Part shown: positions 6,937 to 15,006 of the stretch, piece by piece
Numbering within the stretch: position 1 is the stretch's first letter
Layout of the letters: each line of letters opens with the position of its first letter
Assembly (NCBI RefSeq): GCF_024699275.1
Contig: NZ_JAILPX010000054.1
Location: forward strand, 1 to 24,965
DNA length: 24,965 nt
Origin: Selenomonas sp.
GTDB taxonomy: Bacteria; Bacillota_C; Negativicutes; Selenomonadales; Selenomonadaceae
Direction: 5' to 3'
Position numbers and translations under genes: made by a program
Notes under the pieces: model-generated
What the model saw: only the letters and a program-made list of their open reading frames with translations
Database searches by the model: none
Told to the model about the DNA's origin: nothing

Positions 6937-7883
6937 CAGGCAAGGAAAAATTAATTGTTATCTTAGGCCCCACGGCGGTGGGGAAAACCGCTTTGTCCAT
7001 TGAATTAGCCCAAAAATTAAATACAGAGATTATCTCGGGAGATTCCATGCTTTTTTACCGGGGGTTCGATATCGGTTCGGCCAAGCCTTCGCTGGCGGAG
7101 CGGCAGGGGGTCGCCCATCATTTGGTGGATAATCTGGAACCTTGGGAAAATTTCAATGTGACGGATTTTGTCCGGGAAGCCCAGAGCCTTATTCATCAAC
7201 TGAATGCACAGGGGAAGATTCCGCTGATTGCAGGCGGTACAGGCCTGTACATCAAGGCTTTGCTGGAGGGCTATGCCTTTAACGAGACTGCTGATCACCG
7301 TGATTATCGGCAGGCGATGACGGCCTTGGCAGAGAAAAAGGGTCGAGAGTATGTGCATCAGTTATTGCAGGCGGCGGACCCGGAGGCCGCGGAACGAATA
7401 CATGCCCATAATCTGCGCCGGGTTATCCGGGCACTGGAAGTGGCACATTTCGGTGGAGAACAGATTTCTCAGCAGAAGGAATATGGGGCTGGTGAATTGT
7501 GCTATGATGTGTATGTAATTGGCTTGAACCGGGAACGGCAGGCTCTTTATGGGCGAATTAATCAGCGTGTGGAACAGATGTTTGCTGGTGGGCTGGAAGA
7601 TGAGGTGCGTCAGCTGATGGGCCAGGGCGTTACCCGTGAGATGCAGGCCATGCAGGGCATCGGTTATAAGGAAACCGCAGCCTATCTGGCAGGGGAAATG
7701 AGCAGGGCAGAAGCGATAGACCTGATTCAGAAGAGTACCCGTCATTTTGCTAAACGGCAGCTGACCTGGTATCGGAAGATGCCCTATATCCATTGGTATA
7801 GGCCGGATGAACTGACCGAGGATGTTCTGCTGCAGCGTGTTTTCCAGGATTTAGCAGGATTTTTCCGGGAATTGCAGAATTAG
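6933..7883 (+). CDS. miaA: tRNA dimethylallyltransferase
   Basis: A 316-residue MiaA, which adds a dimethylallyl group to N6 of A37 in tRNAs reading UNN codons. The P-loop GPTAVGKT is at 12-19. It is followed by SGDSMLFYRGFDIGSAKP, LIAGGTGLYIKALL and the C-terminal TRHFAKRQLTWYRK, all family signatures. In the DSxQxY motif the usual Gln is Leu (DSMLFY). The ATG at 6933 overlaps the upstream stop (ATGA) and matches the normal N-terminus; an upstream TTG at 6918 would add only five residues. The next gene is hfq, 42 bases on, a pairing conserved across distant bacteria. Confidence 0.96.
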   Translation: MTGKEKLIVILGPTAVGKTALSIELAQKLNTEIISGDSMLFYRGFDIGSAKPSLAERQGVAHHLVDNLEPWENFNVTDFVREAQSLIHQLNAQGKIPLIAGGTGLYIKALLEGYAFNETADHRDYRQAMTALAEKKGREYVHQLLQAADPEAAERIHAHNLRRVIRALEVAHFGGEQISQQKEYGAGELCYDVYVIGLNRERQALYGRINQRVEQMFAGGLEDEVRQLMGQGVTREMQAMQGIGYKETAAYLAGEMSRAEAIDLIQKSTRHFAKRQLTWYRKMPYIHWYRPDELTEDVLLQRVFQDLAGFFRELQN

Positions 7884-7925
7884 GTGATTTGGGGTAAATA
7901 TCGTAATTTACATGGAGGGGTTTAT

Positions 7926-8165
7926 ATGCCAGCAAAAGCAATCAATTTACAGGATACATTCCTCAATCAGGTGCGGAAGGAAAATATCGGTGTGACCATA
8001 CATCTGGTCAATGGCTTTCAGATTAAAGGCAATGTGAAGGGCTTTGATAATTTTACAGTGGTACTGGATGTGATGGGGAAACAGCAGATGGTTTATAAAC
8101 ATGCGATTTCCACCATTACGCCAGCTAAGGCTGTGAGCTTTATGAGTGAGAAAGAAGAAGGCTAA
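7926..8165 (+). CDS. hfq: RNA chaperone Hfq
   Basis: A 79-residue Hfq, a hexameric Sm-like ring that binds small RNAs and U-rich 3' ends. The Sm1 region (about 9-50) carries [12 protein letters not shown] and [13 protein letters not shown]. Sm2 has the diagnostic YKHA (57-60) followed by ISTI. The C-terminal tail is short and ends SEKEEG, as in most Firmicutes, rather than the long tail of E. coli. The ATG follows GGAGGGG at 5 bases; an open frame extends 14 codons further upstream without supporting signals and is rejected. It is the last gene of the UPF0173-miaA-hfq operon and is closed by a strong terminator. Confidence 0.97.
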   Translation: MPAKAINLQDTFLNQVRKENIGVTIHLVNGFQIKGNVKGFDNFTVVLDVMGKQQMVYKHAISTITPAKAVSFMSEKEEG

Positions 8166-8175
8166 GATTCTAAGG

Positions 8176-8206
8176 AGCCTTCCCCATGGGGGAAGGCTTT
8201 TTCTTT
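8176..8206 (+). terminator. Intrinsic terminator between hfq and dut
   Basis: A 10-bp GC-rich stem (8176-8185 with 8189-8198) with a 3-base loop is followed by a TTTTTCTTT tract. Only 16 bases separate it from the dut ATG, so dut depends on read-through or on a promoter inside hfq. Confidence 0.93.
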
Positions 8207-8222
8207 GTAGTGAGGAGTTTTC

Positions 8223-8681
8223 ATGAAATTACGAGGTTTTGCGATTGTACGCGACTGGTTGGATAAGGATATCCATTTGCCGCAACGGCAGACAGGAGCG
8301 AGTGCAGGATATGATCTGGAAGCGGCAGAGGATTGCAGGCTTCCTGCTGGCGGTATGGTTTTAGTGCCAACGGGGCTGAAAGCCTATATGCAGCCTGGAG
8401 AGGTATTGACCCTTCATATTCGTTCCAGCATGGCGGTAAAACATCAACTGATGTTGGCGAACAGCGTGGGAATTATCGATGCGGATTATTACGACAATCC
8501 TCAGAATGAAGGGCACATCATGGTGGCGCTGGTCAATCTGGGGAAAGAAGATTTTCTCCTGCATAAGGGCGAACGAGTGGCCCAGGGGATTTTTCTCCCT
8601 TATTTGACTGCGGATGCGGATGAAGCCGGCAGGGGCAGTCAGCGACAGGGTGGTTTTGGTTCCACAGGAAAAGGAGAATAA
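8223..8681 (+). CDS. dut: dUTP diphosphatase (trimeric type)
   Basis: A 152-residue dUTPase that hydrolyses dUTP to dUMP, keeping uracil out of DNA and feeding dTMP synthesis. All five family motifs are present: ASAGYDLEA (26-34), RSSMAVK (67-73), NSVGIIDADYYDN (80-92), GERVAQGIF (116-124) and the Phe-bearing RQGGFGSTG (141-149) that closes over the base. The NSVGIIDADYYDNP form is the variant common in Firmicutes. GAGGAG stands 5 bases before the ATG. It begins right after the hfq terminator and is followed 1 base later by rarA, which starts a compact five-gene run. Confidence 0.95.
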   Translation: MKLRGFAIVRDWLDKDIHLPQRQTGASAGYDLEAAEDCRLPAGGMVLVPTGLKAYMQPGEVLTLHIRSSMAVKHQLMLANSVGIIDADYYDNPQNEGHIMVALVNLGKEDFLLHKGERVAQGIFLPYLTADADEAGRGSQRQGGFGSTGKGE

Positions 8682-8682
8682 G

Positions 8683-10029
8683 ATGGCAGAGGAACTGGAT
8701 TTATTTGCGGCAGCATCTCAGCAGCAAGCAGGCAGTGGCAGCAGCATACCGCGCTTTTCTCCGTTGGCCCAGCGGATGCGTCCCCGGAATTTTCAGGAAT
8801 TTGTGGGGCAGCAGGAGGCTGTGGGAGGGGGGCGCTTCCTGCGGCAGATGATTGAAAAGGATCAGATATCTTCCATGATTTTCTATGGCCCTCCGGGCAC
8901 GGGAAAGACGACTTTAGCCCAAATGATTGCAGGTATGACGGGCAGTATATTCAAGAAACTCAATGCAGTGGCAGCAGGGATTGCGGATATCCGACAGATT
9001 GTCAAAGAGGCAGATGAGGCCCGGAAATTTTATCAACAACGCACGATTGTGTTTATCGATGAAATCCATCGGTTCAATAAAAGCCAACAGGACGTTTTAC
9101 TGCCCTATGTGGAAGATGGCCGCTTGATTCTCATTGGTGCTACTACAGAAAATCCATTCTTCGAAGTGAATCATGCCTTGCTTTCCCGGGTACGGATTGT
9201 ACGGCTTTATCAGCTGACGGATGGCCAATTGGTGAAGATTTTGAAACAGGCACTGCTGGATAAGGAAAGAGGCCTGGGGAATCAACCCATCACCATCCGT
9301 GATAACGTGATTCTTGCCATGGCCCAGATGGCTGGTGGAGATGCCCGGATGGCACTGAATATCCTGGAGGGGACCGCATCCATGCTGCCGCTTACCGGGG
9401 GAGAGATTACCCTGGATATGGTGCAGGAAATTCTGGGCCAGCGGGTGCAGCGTTACGATAAAACGGGTGACAATCATTACGATACGGTGTCGGCTTTTAT
9501 CAAGAGTATGCGGGGCAGTGATCCTGATGCTGCCTTGCATTATCTGGCGCGGATGATTGCGGCCGGAGAAGATGTGAAATTCATTGCCCGGCGGGTGGTA
9601 ATCTGTGCTGCGGAGGATGTGGGCAATGCTGATCCCATGGCGTTGGTGATGGCGATGAATGCCGCTAATGCTGTGCAGTTTATCGGCATGCCGGAGGCCC
9701 GGATTATCTTAGGACAGGCGGTTACCTATATCGCTTCAGCACCTAAGAGCAATGCCGCTTATCTGGCCATTGATGCTGCTTTGCAGGATGTGCGCAGCAA
9801 GAATTGCGGACCGATTCCCCTGCACCTGCGGGATGCTCATTACAAGGGAGCTGCCAAGCTGGGACATGGGACGGAATATATCTACCCCCATGATTATCCC
9901 GGGCATTTCCAGGAACAGGCTTATCTGCCCCAGGAGCTTCAGCAGGCCCATTATTATGAACCCAGTGATAATGGCCAGGAAAAAAATATGGGGGATTATC
10001 TGCGACAATGCTGGCCCAAACGTTTTTAA
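8683..10029 (+). CDS. rarA: Replication-associated recombination protein A (AAA+ ATPase)
   Basis: A 448-residue RarA/MgsA, the bacterial relative of WRNIP1/Mgs1, acting at stalled replication forks. The AAA+ core has Walker A GPPGTGKTT (69-77), Walker B VFIDEIHR (123-130), sensor 1 GATTEN (152-157) and LLSRVRI with the arginine finger region. The C-terminal tetramerisation part contains RRVVICAAEDVGNADP and IYPHDYP, typical of the family. The ATG at 8683 is preceded by AAGGAG at 6 bases and follows the dut stop directly; an open extension back into dut (from 8614) is rejected. The stop is followed 12 bases later by murP, with the SD sequence overlapping the rarA stop. Confidence 0.95.
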   Translation: MAEELDLFAAASQQQAGSGSSIPRFSPLAQRMRPRNFQEFVGQQEAVGGGRFLRQMIEKDQISSMIFYGPPGTGKTTLAQMIAGMTGSIFKKLNAVAAGIADIRQIVKEADEARKFYQQRTIVFIDEIHRFNKSQQDVLLPYVEDGRLILIGATTENPFFEVNHALLSRVRIVRLYQLTDGQLVKILKQALLDKERGLGNQPITIRDNVILAMAQMAGGDARMALNILEGTASMLPLTGGEITLDMVQEILGQRVQRYDKTGDNHYDTVSAFIKSMRGSDPDAALHYLARMIAAGEDVKFIARRVVICAAEDVGNADPMALVMAMNAANAVQFIGMPEARIILGQAVTYIASAPKSNAAYLAIDAALQDVRSKNCGPIPLHLRDAHYKGAAKLGHGTEYIYPHDYPGHFQEQAYLPQELQQAHYYEPSDNGQEKNMGDYLRQCWPKRF

Positions 10030-10041
10030 GGAGGTGTAGCC

Positions 10042-11391
10042 ATGAATCACGATGAGTTGGGGAAAAAACTATACGATGTGCTGGGGGGAAAGGAAAACAT
10101 CTGCAGTGCTTATAACTGTATGACCCGTTTGCGGGTGCAGGTAAAGCGGAAGGATGAAGTCCTGTTTACTGCCCTGAAGAAGGTGCCGGGAGTTATGGGC
10201 ATTCACGATACCGAGGAAGAGCTGCAGATTATCCTGGGACCAGGTACAGCTGCCCAGGTTACGGGAGTGGTCAATCAATTACTGGAGAGGGCGGCAAAAC
10301 CTAAAATCGGTGATGGCAGGGCATTGCATCAACAAATCCGGGAGCGCAATGCGACTCCGGCAAAGCTCTTGCTGAAAAAAATTGCCAGCATCTTTATCCC
10401 TTTGATTCCCGGATTTATTGCCTGTGGTTTGCTTACGGGAATTTTGGGCGTAGCGGCAAAAATCGCGCCGGAAATTACGGGGACACCGCTTTTTCAGTTG
10501 CTGGCGGTAGCAGGCAACGCAGTGTTCTGGGGGATGAATCTCTTTGTGGGCTATAATGCCGCTAAGGTATTTGGGGGGACACCGATTTTAGGAGGTGCGC
10601 TGGCCGCATTGATCTGTCATCCGGGACTGGCTAACGTGGTGCTGGCTGGAGATAAGCTGGTTCCTGGTCGTGGCGGTGTCATGGCGGTGATTCTGATCTC
10701 CTTTGTGGCGGCCTGGCTGGAAAAACATCTGCATCGCTTGATTCCTACAGTCTTTGATTTATTTCTGACGCCATTATTGACGTTTTTGTTGGCTGGAACA
10801 GCGGCCATTTTTGTCCTACAGCCTTTGGGTGGTGCGGCTTCATCAGCTATTGGCACCGTTGCGACTGGAGCAGTTGGTGCTGGTGGTGCGCTGGTGGGCT
10901 TTGTGTTGGCTGGACTGTGGCTGCCCTTAGTCATGATGGGAATCCATCAGGCCATGACGCCTATTCACGCAGATTTAATCGCGCAGTACGGCGTTACGAT
11001 TTTGCTGCCAATACTGGCCATGGCTGGCGCAGGCCAGGTGGGAGCGGCCATAGCCGTCTATGTGAAGAGTAAAAATAAGTTTTTGAAAAAGACGGTGGCT
11101 TCTGCATTGCCTGTGGGGCTAATGGGGGTGGGAGAACCTTTGATTTATGGCGTGACCCTGCCCTTGGGCAGACCCTTTATCGGTGCCTGCATCGGTGGTG
11201 CTTTTGGCGGTGCTGTGCAGGCACACTTTATGGTGGGCGCTTCGGCCATGGGGATTTCAGGTTTGCCCCTGGCAGGTACCACCAATAATATTCCCATATA
11301 CCTGTTGGGGATTGTTATTGCCTATCTTGCCGGATTTGTTGCCACCTATGTATTGGGCTTTGATGACCCGTCAGAAGAAAAGGAGTCATAA
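10042..11391 (+). CDS. murP: PTS transporter EIIBC, N-acetylmuramic acid type
   Basis: A 449-residue PTS permease of the sucrose/glucose superfamily. The EIIB domain (about 1-85) has the phosphorylated cysteine in NCMTRLRV (C26). The EIIC domain (from about 105) is very hydrophobic, with about 8-10 membrane segments, and contains [14 protein letters not shown]. No EIIA domain is present, so phosphate must come from a separate EIIA, often the glucose-type one. Family membership alone would allow several sugars; MurNAc or MurNAc-GlcNAc specificity is inferred from the adjacent murQ and mupG. A near-perfect TAAGGAGGTG ribosome binding site overlaps the rarA stop. No promoter or RpiR-type murR regulator is visible nearby. 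Confidence 0.88.
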   Translation: MNHDELGKKLYDVLGGKENICSAYNCMTRLRVQVKRKDEVLFTALKKVPGVMGIHDTEEELQIILGPGTAAQVTGVVNQLLERAAKPKIGDGRALHQQIRERNATPAKLLLKKIASIFIPLIPGFIACGLLTGILGVAAKIAPEITGTPLFQLLAVAGNAVFWGMNLFVGYNAAKVFGGTPILGGALAALICHPGLANVVLAGDKLVPGRGGVMAVILISFVAAWLEKHLHRLIPTVFDLFLTPLLTFLLAGTAAIFVLQPLGGAASSAIGTVATGAVGAGGALVGFVLAGLWLPLVMMGIHQAMTPIHADLIAQYGVTILLPILAMAGAGQVGAAIAVYVKSKNKFLKKTVASALPVGLMGVGEPLIYGVTLPLGRPFIGACIGGAFGGAVQAHFMVGASAMGISGLPLAGTTNNIPIYLLGIVIAYLAGFVATYVLGFDDPSEEKES

Positions 11392-11398
11392 ATTACGT

Positions 11399-12301
11399 AT
11401 GCTGGACTTGCAAAAAATAAGTACCGAAGGCCGCAATCCTGCCAGTGCGCATATTGATGAACAAACGACACTGGAAATGTTGCATATTATCAATGCGGAA
11501 GATAAGCAGGTCGCTTTAGCTGTGGGAAAAATCTTACCGTCAATAGCAGAAGCGGTGGATGTCATAACCAAACGGCTGGCTCAGGGAGGCCGCCTCTTTT
11601 ATCTGGGGGCTGGTACATCTGGAAGATTGGGCATATTGGACGCTTCAGAGTGTCCGCCTACCTATGGCGTATCTTCTGAGCTGGTACAAGGGGTAATAGC
11701 TGGCGGCATGCCGGCCATCTTTAAGGCACAGGAGGGGGCTGAGGACAATCCAGATCTGGCTCTGCAGGATTTGGCAGAGCGGAAATTTTCGGCTAAAGAT
11801 GTATTGGTGGGGATTGCCGCTTCGGGGCGTACACCCTATGTTATCGGCGGTCTGCAATATGCCCGGAAACTGGGGGCGGCAACCATCGCTCTGGCCTGCT
11901 CGGCTCAGGCTGTCCTGGCAGATTATGCCGATATTGCCCTGTTGCCGGTGACCGGAGCGGAGGTCGTTACCGGTTCTACTCGGATGAAGGCGGGGACCGC
12001 GCAAAAACTGGTGCTCAATATGCTTTCTACAGCTACCATGATTAAGTTGGGTAAGGTTTATGGAAATTTGATGGTGGATGTTAAAACCTCCAATGCAAAA
12101 CTGGAGGAGCGAGCCCGGCGCATTGTGATGGAAGCGACGGGCTGCAGCCGGGAGGAGAGCATCGCGGCCTTACAGGAGGCTAGGGGCAATGCCAAATTGG
12201 CAATCTATATCCATCTGACCGGCGCGGGTTATGTTCAGGGACAGGCAGCTCTGGCAAAGGCTGATGGTCATTTGGGCAGGGCACTGCGAATAAGGGAGTG
12301 A
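11399..12301 (+). CDS. murQ: N-acetylmuramic acid 6-phosphate etherase
   Basis: A 300-residue MurQ, which removes D-lactate from MurNAc-6-phosphate to give GlcNAc-6-phosphate. The SIS domain carries GAGTSGRLG (70-78) followed by [12 protein letters not shown], which includes the catalytic Glu (E84). [14 protein letters not shown] and the [13 protein letters not shown] segment further down are also diagnostic. The length matches the E. coli enzyme closely. The start is ATG at 11399, the only in-frame start consistent with the family; a longer open frame overlapping murP is rejected. The nearest SD, AAAGGAG inside the end of murP, is about 14 bases away. This is unusually long, and translation may depend on coupling to murP. 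Confidence 0.95.
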   Translation: MLDLQKISTEGRNPASAHIDEQTTLEMLHIINAEDKQVALAVGKILPSIAEAVDVITKRLAQGGRLFYLGAGTSGRLGILDASECPPTYGVSSELVQGVIAGGMPAIFKAQEGAEDNPDLALQDLAERKFSAKDVLVGIAASGRTPYVIGGLQYARKLGAATIALACSAQAVLADYADIALLPVTGAEVVTGSTRMKAGTAQKLVLNMLSTATMIKLGKVYGNLMVDVKTSNAKLEERARRIVMEATGCSREESIAALQEARGNAKLAIYIHLTGAGYVQGQAALAKADGHLGRALRIRE

Positions 12302-12305
12302 GCAG

Positions 12306-13379
12306 ATGGAAAACGGAATATCCCTTTATCCGGGGCTGGATAATACCCGGGAGGAAAATTTGGATTTACTGTCGGCTGCGGCTGCATGTGGTATCCGCCG
12401 GGTATTTACTTCGCTGCATATTCCGGAAACGGATACAGCAGCCCTCAAGCGGGAATTAGCGGAAATACTGGCAGCGGCCCGTCAGTATGGCATGGAAATC
12501 ATTTCGGATATCTCTCCCAAAACCTTGGCTATACTGGATATGCCGGCTTTTGATTTATCTGCCTTTCGGCAGTTGGGCATTACTACCCTGCGGCTGGATT
12601 ATGGTTATGAGGCGGCTCAGATTGCGGAGCTCAGCCATAATGATCAGGGGATACGCCTGCAGTTGAATGCCAGTACTGTAACGGAAAGGATTTTGTCGGA
12701 ACTGCAGGCAGCTGGTACAGATTTTTCCCATATCGATGCCCTGCATAATTTCTACCCCCGACGGGGAACGGGGCTCAGCGAAAGCATTTTGCGGCGCAAA
12801 ACCACCATGCTTCAGCAGCTGGGCATAAAGGTGGGGGCCTTTGTGCCCAGCCAGGGGAGAAAGCGGGGACCGCTATTTGAAGGCTTGCCTACCTTGGAGG
12901 CGCATCGTCTGTGGCATACAGACAGGGCAGCCCGTCATCTGGCAGCTATCGGGATAGATTCTATATTCTTAAGTGACAGTCTGCCGATAAAATCAGAACT
13001 CACTACCCTGGGTGGTTTGCAGGGGGATGAAGTGGTTCTGGAAGCCCAGCTGCTGACGGCTGATCCTGTGCAGCAGGCGTTATTGGGGCATCATTTTACC
13101 GCCCGGGAGGATGAGGCCCGGGATGCTGTCCGTGCTCAGGAAAGCCGGGGCCTGCTTACTAGTTCCGTGAAAGCGGAGAATAATAAGGAACGGCGTCGGG
13201 GGGCCATTACCATTGACAATCGGGATTATCAGCGTTACATGGGCGAACTGGAAATCGTCAAGAGATCCCAGCCTGCCGATAAACGTGTCAATGTGGTGGG
13301 AAGGGTGAGCGAATGTGAACTCTTCTTGTTAAAATACATTACTCCGGGAAGAAAATTCTCGTTTCGCTTTGAGGAATAA
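12306..13379 (+). CDS. mupG: MupG-family 6-phospho-N-acetylmuramidase (DUF871)
   Basis: A 357-residue DUF871/MupG protein. The N-terminal TIM-barrel-like domain (about 1-240) starts GISLYPGL and has the signature LHNFYPRRGTGLS (146-158). A small C-terminal domain follows, including GAITIDNRDYQRYMGELEIV and GRVSECELFLLKYI. In Staphylococcus aureus MupG splits MurNAc-6-phosphate-GlcNAc, the product of MurP import, so that MurQ can act. Finding it directly after murP and murQ supports the same role here. It begins 4 bases after the murQ stop with GGGAG 7 bases before its ATG, making murP-murQ-mupG a clear operon. Confidence 0.92.
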   Translation: MENGISLYPGLDNTREENLDLLSAAAACGIRRVFTSLHIPETDTAALKRELAEILAAARQYGMEIISDISPKTLAILDMPAFDLSAFRQLGITTLRLDYGYEAAQIAELSHNDQGIRLQLNASTVTERILSELQAAGTDFSHIDALHNFYPRRGTGLSESILRRKTTMLQQLGIKVGAFVPSQGRKRGPLFEGLPTLEAHRLWHTDRAARHLAAIGIDSIFLSDSLPIKSELTTLGGLQGDEVVLEAQLLTADPVQQALLGHHFTAREDEARDAVRAQESRGLLTSSVKAENNKERRRGAITIDNRDYQRYMGELEIVKRSQPADKRVNVVGRVSECELFLLKYITPGRKFSFRFEE

Positions 13380-13403
13380 GTTTTGCGATCAAACTGGCCG
13401 TGT

Positions 13404-13439
13404 GCAGAAAGCCTTTTTGACAGGCCTTATTTTTTCTGC
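13404..13439 (+). terminator. Probable terminator hairpin after mupG, overlapping a promoter
   Basis: An imperfect hairpin: AAG-CCT pairs with AGG-(C)-CTT (13409-13428), then T-rich ATTTTTT. An alternative longer fold pairs GCAGAAA (13404-13410) with TTTCTGC (13433-13439). It lies 25-60 bases past the mupG stop. It is weaker than the other terminators in the window, and its loop and 3' arm contain the promoter of the next gene. Confidence 0.55.
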
Positions 13440-13445
13440 TATATT
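13417..13445 (+). promoter_or_regulatory. Consensus promoter for the second rrf2 gene
   Basis: A perfect TTGACA (13417-13422), a 17-base spacer and TATATT (13440-13445) lie about 48 bases upstream of the rrf2 ATG. This is the best -35/-10 pair in the window. The -35 box falls in the loop of the mupG downstream hairpin. Confidence 0.8.
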
Positions 13446-13457
13446 GGAATGACCAAT
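13443..13457. promoter_or_regulatory. Dyad at the second rrf2 -10 box, candidate operator
   Basis: ATTGG-AATGA-CCAAT is a perfect 5+5 inverted repeat overlapping the last bases of the -10 box and the expected start site. A protein bound here should repress the promoter. It contains GAATGACC, also present in the dyad of the first rrf2 promoter (1636-1650). Confidence 0.5.
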
Positions 13458-13492
13458 TTCAGCGATTAACTTGGAGTATTAGAGGTGACTGG

Positions 13493-13942
13493 ATGAAAAT
13501 CTCAACCAAGGGGAGATATAGTGTGACGGCACTTTATGAGCTGGCACTTCATTATGGGGAGGGGCCGGTTTCCTTGAAGTGTATAGCTCAGCAGCAGGGC
13601 TTGTCGGAAAATTATCTGGAACAGTTGATGGTTCCCCTGCGCCGGGCGGGCATTGTGCAGAGTACCCGCGGTGCTCAGGGGGGCTATATGCTGGCGAAGA
13701 GCCCTGCAGAAATTACCATCAGCGCCATTATCACTGCGGTAGAAGGGCCTATTGCTGTGGTGGATTGTCTGCTGGCGGAGGCTGGAGCAGTGGAGCAGCG
13801 TTGTAACAAGGCCTGTACCTGCGTGACCCGGGGCATTTGGGAGAAGGTCTGCGATAGCATCAGTGAGGTTTTGGAGGGCATTACGCTGCAAAATCTACTG
13901 GATAAAGATCAGCAGAAAAAAAATATTGGCTGTATTGGATAA
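13493..13942 (+). CDS. Rrf2-family transcriptional regulator (second copy), IscR-like cysteines
   Basis: A 149-residue Rrf2 regulator. The winged helix opens MKISTKGRYSVTALYELAL, with recognition region SENYLEQLMVPLRRAG and wing RGAQGGYMLAK. The cluster region has C92, C104, C108 and C110. The three closely spaced cysteines after C92 resemble IscR-type [2Fe-2S] ligands more than the first copy does. A tail continues to KKNIGCIG. In many Firmicutes a similar protein lies before iscS/nifU; here those genes are missing from the window, so its regulon is unclear. AGAGGTG lies about 7 bases before the ATG. It has its own consensus promoter with a dyad and its own terminator, so it is a single-gene unit. 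Confidence 0.93.
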   Translation: MKISTKGRYSVTALYELALHYGEGPVSLKCIAQQQGLSENYLEQLMVPLRRAGIVQSTRGAQGGYMLAKSPAEITISAIITAVEGPIAVVDCLLAEAGAVEQRCNKACTCVTRGIWEKVCDSISEVLEGITLQNLLDKDQQKKNIGCIG

Positions 13943-13944
13943 GG

Positions 13945-13974
13945 GCAGCCTTCCTATTGGGAGGGCTGCTTTTG
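13945..13974 (+). terminator. Intrinsic terminator after the second rrf2 gene
   Basis: A 10-bp GC-rich stem (13945-13954 with 13960-13969, one G-T pair) with a 5-base loop is followed by TTTT. It begins 3 bases after the stop. Confidence 0.92.
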
Positions 13975-14076
13975 CTTGAAAATCTTAAGGCACTTGTGTT
14001 ACAGAAAATGAAGAATTTGGATTTTTGTATACTCTTAAAGGACAATAGATTTTCTTCTTATATTAAGGAAAAAAAT

Positions 14077-14105
14077 TTGTGTTACGCTGTATATTTATGT
14101 ATAAT
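14077..14105 (+). promoter_or_regulatory. Promoter for the rodZ-ygiQ-nrdR operon
   Basis: TTGTGT (14077-14082), a 17-base spacer and a perfect TATAAT (14100-14105) lie about 55 bases before the rodZ ATG. The preceding stretch, 13975-14076, is noticeably AT-rich and holds no gene that I can see. Confidence 0.78.
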
Positions 14106-14115
14106 ATTGCTTGGT

Positions 14116-14134
14116 AGCGCTTTTTTGAAGCGCT
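14116..14134. promoter_or_regulatory. Perfect inverted repeat in the rodZ leader
   Basis: AGCGCTT-TTTTG-AAGCGCT begins 10 bases after the -10 box, so it lies at or just past the expected start site. It can be read as a 7-bp RNA hairpin in the 5' leader, or as two copies of the palindrome AGCGCT 13 bases apart, which would suit a DNA-binding protein. The T-tract after it is too short for a good terminator. Confidence 0.5.
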
Positions 14135-14160
14135 TTGCATAAATAGGGAGGATATGGAAC

Positions 14161-15006
14161 ATGATTGGTGATAAATTACGCGCAGAGCGTGAACGGCAAA
14201 ATCTAACAATTCAGGACATTGCGAAGGGCACAAGCATTCGTGCCTTATATATAGAGGCTATTGAAAAAGGTGAGTACGGGCAGTTGCCGGGAACGGTGTA
14301 TGCCAAGGGCTTTATCCGCAACTATGCCAATTTTTTGAAGGTGGATGCGGATGCAGTAGTGCGCCAGTTCATGGAAGAGAATCATCCTGAAGAGGTGACA
14401 GCTGCTGAAGAGACGAAACAGCAAATTGTGGAGGCCGAAGAACAGAATCGGGCGGAAGTCAAGGCTAAACTGGCCACAGGTGACGAGTACCGGGAAAAGG
14501 TTTCCGGCTCCAGCAATAGTCAGAATACGCTATTGATTGCGTTGATTGTTCTGCTGGTCGGAGCAGGTGCTTACTATCTCTTTGCTATGGAGGACAGCAG
14601 TGCACCTAAGACCACGACAAAATCCGTCACGCAGACGGCCAAGGCACCAGCTGCTAAGAGCCAGCCGGCTAAGGAAAAGGCTCAGGACCAGGCTGTGGCC
14701 AAGAAAGTTGACGGTGTAGAACTGGTGGCCAAATTTACGGATAAATGCTGGACTCAGGTAGTGGCAGACGGTAAGACCGTCTATGAAGGTACCATGGAAC
14801 CGGGTAAAACCCAGACCTGGAAGGGCAAAGAGAAGGTCGTTATCACTGCCGGCAATGCCGGGGCAGTGGAAATGAAGGTCAATGGCCAGGATTTGGGCAA
14901 AGCTGGTGATGTGGGGCAGGTGGTCGAAAAGACCTTTACCCCGGAGCAGACGACCGGCAAGGCAGCTGCTGGCGATGGTACGAACAAGAAGGATAGCAGG
15001 AAATAA
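14161..15006 (+). CDS. rodZ: RodZ-like cell-shape protein (HTH + TM + DUF4115)
   Basis: A 281-residue bitopic membrane protein. The N-terminal helix-turn-helix domain (about 1-75) includes GDKLRAERERQNLTIQDIA and GTVYAKGFIRNYANFLKVD, the RodZ pattern that binds MreB. A charged linker (76-115) is followed by one transmembrane segment (about 122-142). Next come an Ala/Lys/Gln-rich extracytoplasmic linker (about 150-185) and a C-terminal beta domain of the DUF4115 type (about 190-262), with WTQVVADGKTVYEG. RodZ anchors the elongation machinery for rod shape. GGGAGG lies 9 bases upstream of the ATG. It starts the long operon, and its stop overlaps the next start in TAATG. The tail beyond 262 is low complexity. 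Confidence 0.9.
   Translation: MIGDKLRAERERQNLTIQDIAKGTSIRALYIEAIEKGEYGQLPGTVYAKGFIRNYANFLKVDADAVVRQFMEENHPEEVTAAEETKQQIVEAEEQNRAEVKAKLATGDEYREKVSGSSNSQNTLLIALIVLLVGAGAYYLFAMEDSSAPKTTTKSVTQTAKAPAAKSQPAKEKAQDQAVAKKVDGVELVAKFTDKCWTQVVADGKTVYEGTMEPGKTQTWKGKEKVVITAGNAGAVEMKVNGQDLGKAGDVGQVVEKTFTPEQTTGKAAAGDGTNKKDSRK

Noticed and set aside
11183..11398. Upstream extension of murQ overlapping murP
   Set aside because: It only reads murP in another frame; MurQ homologues begin near [14 protein letters not shown].
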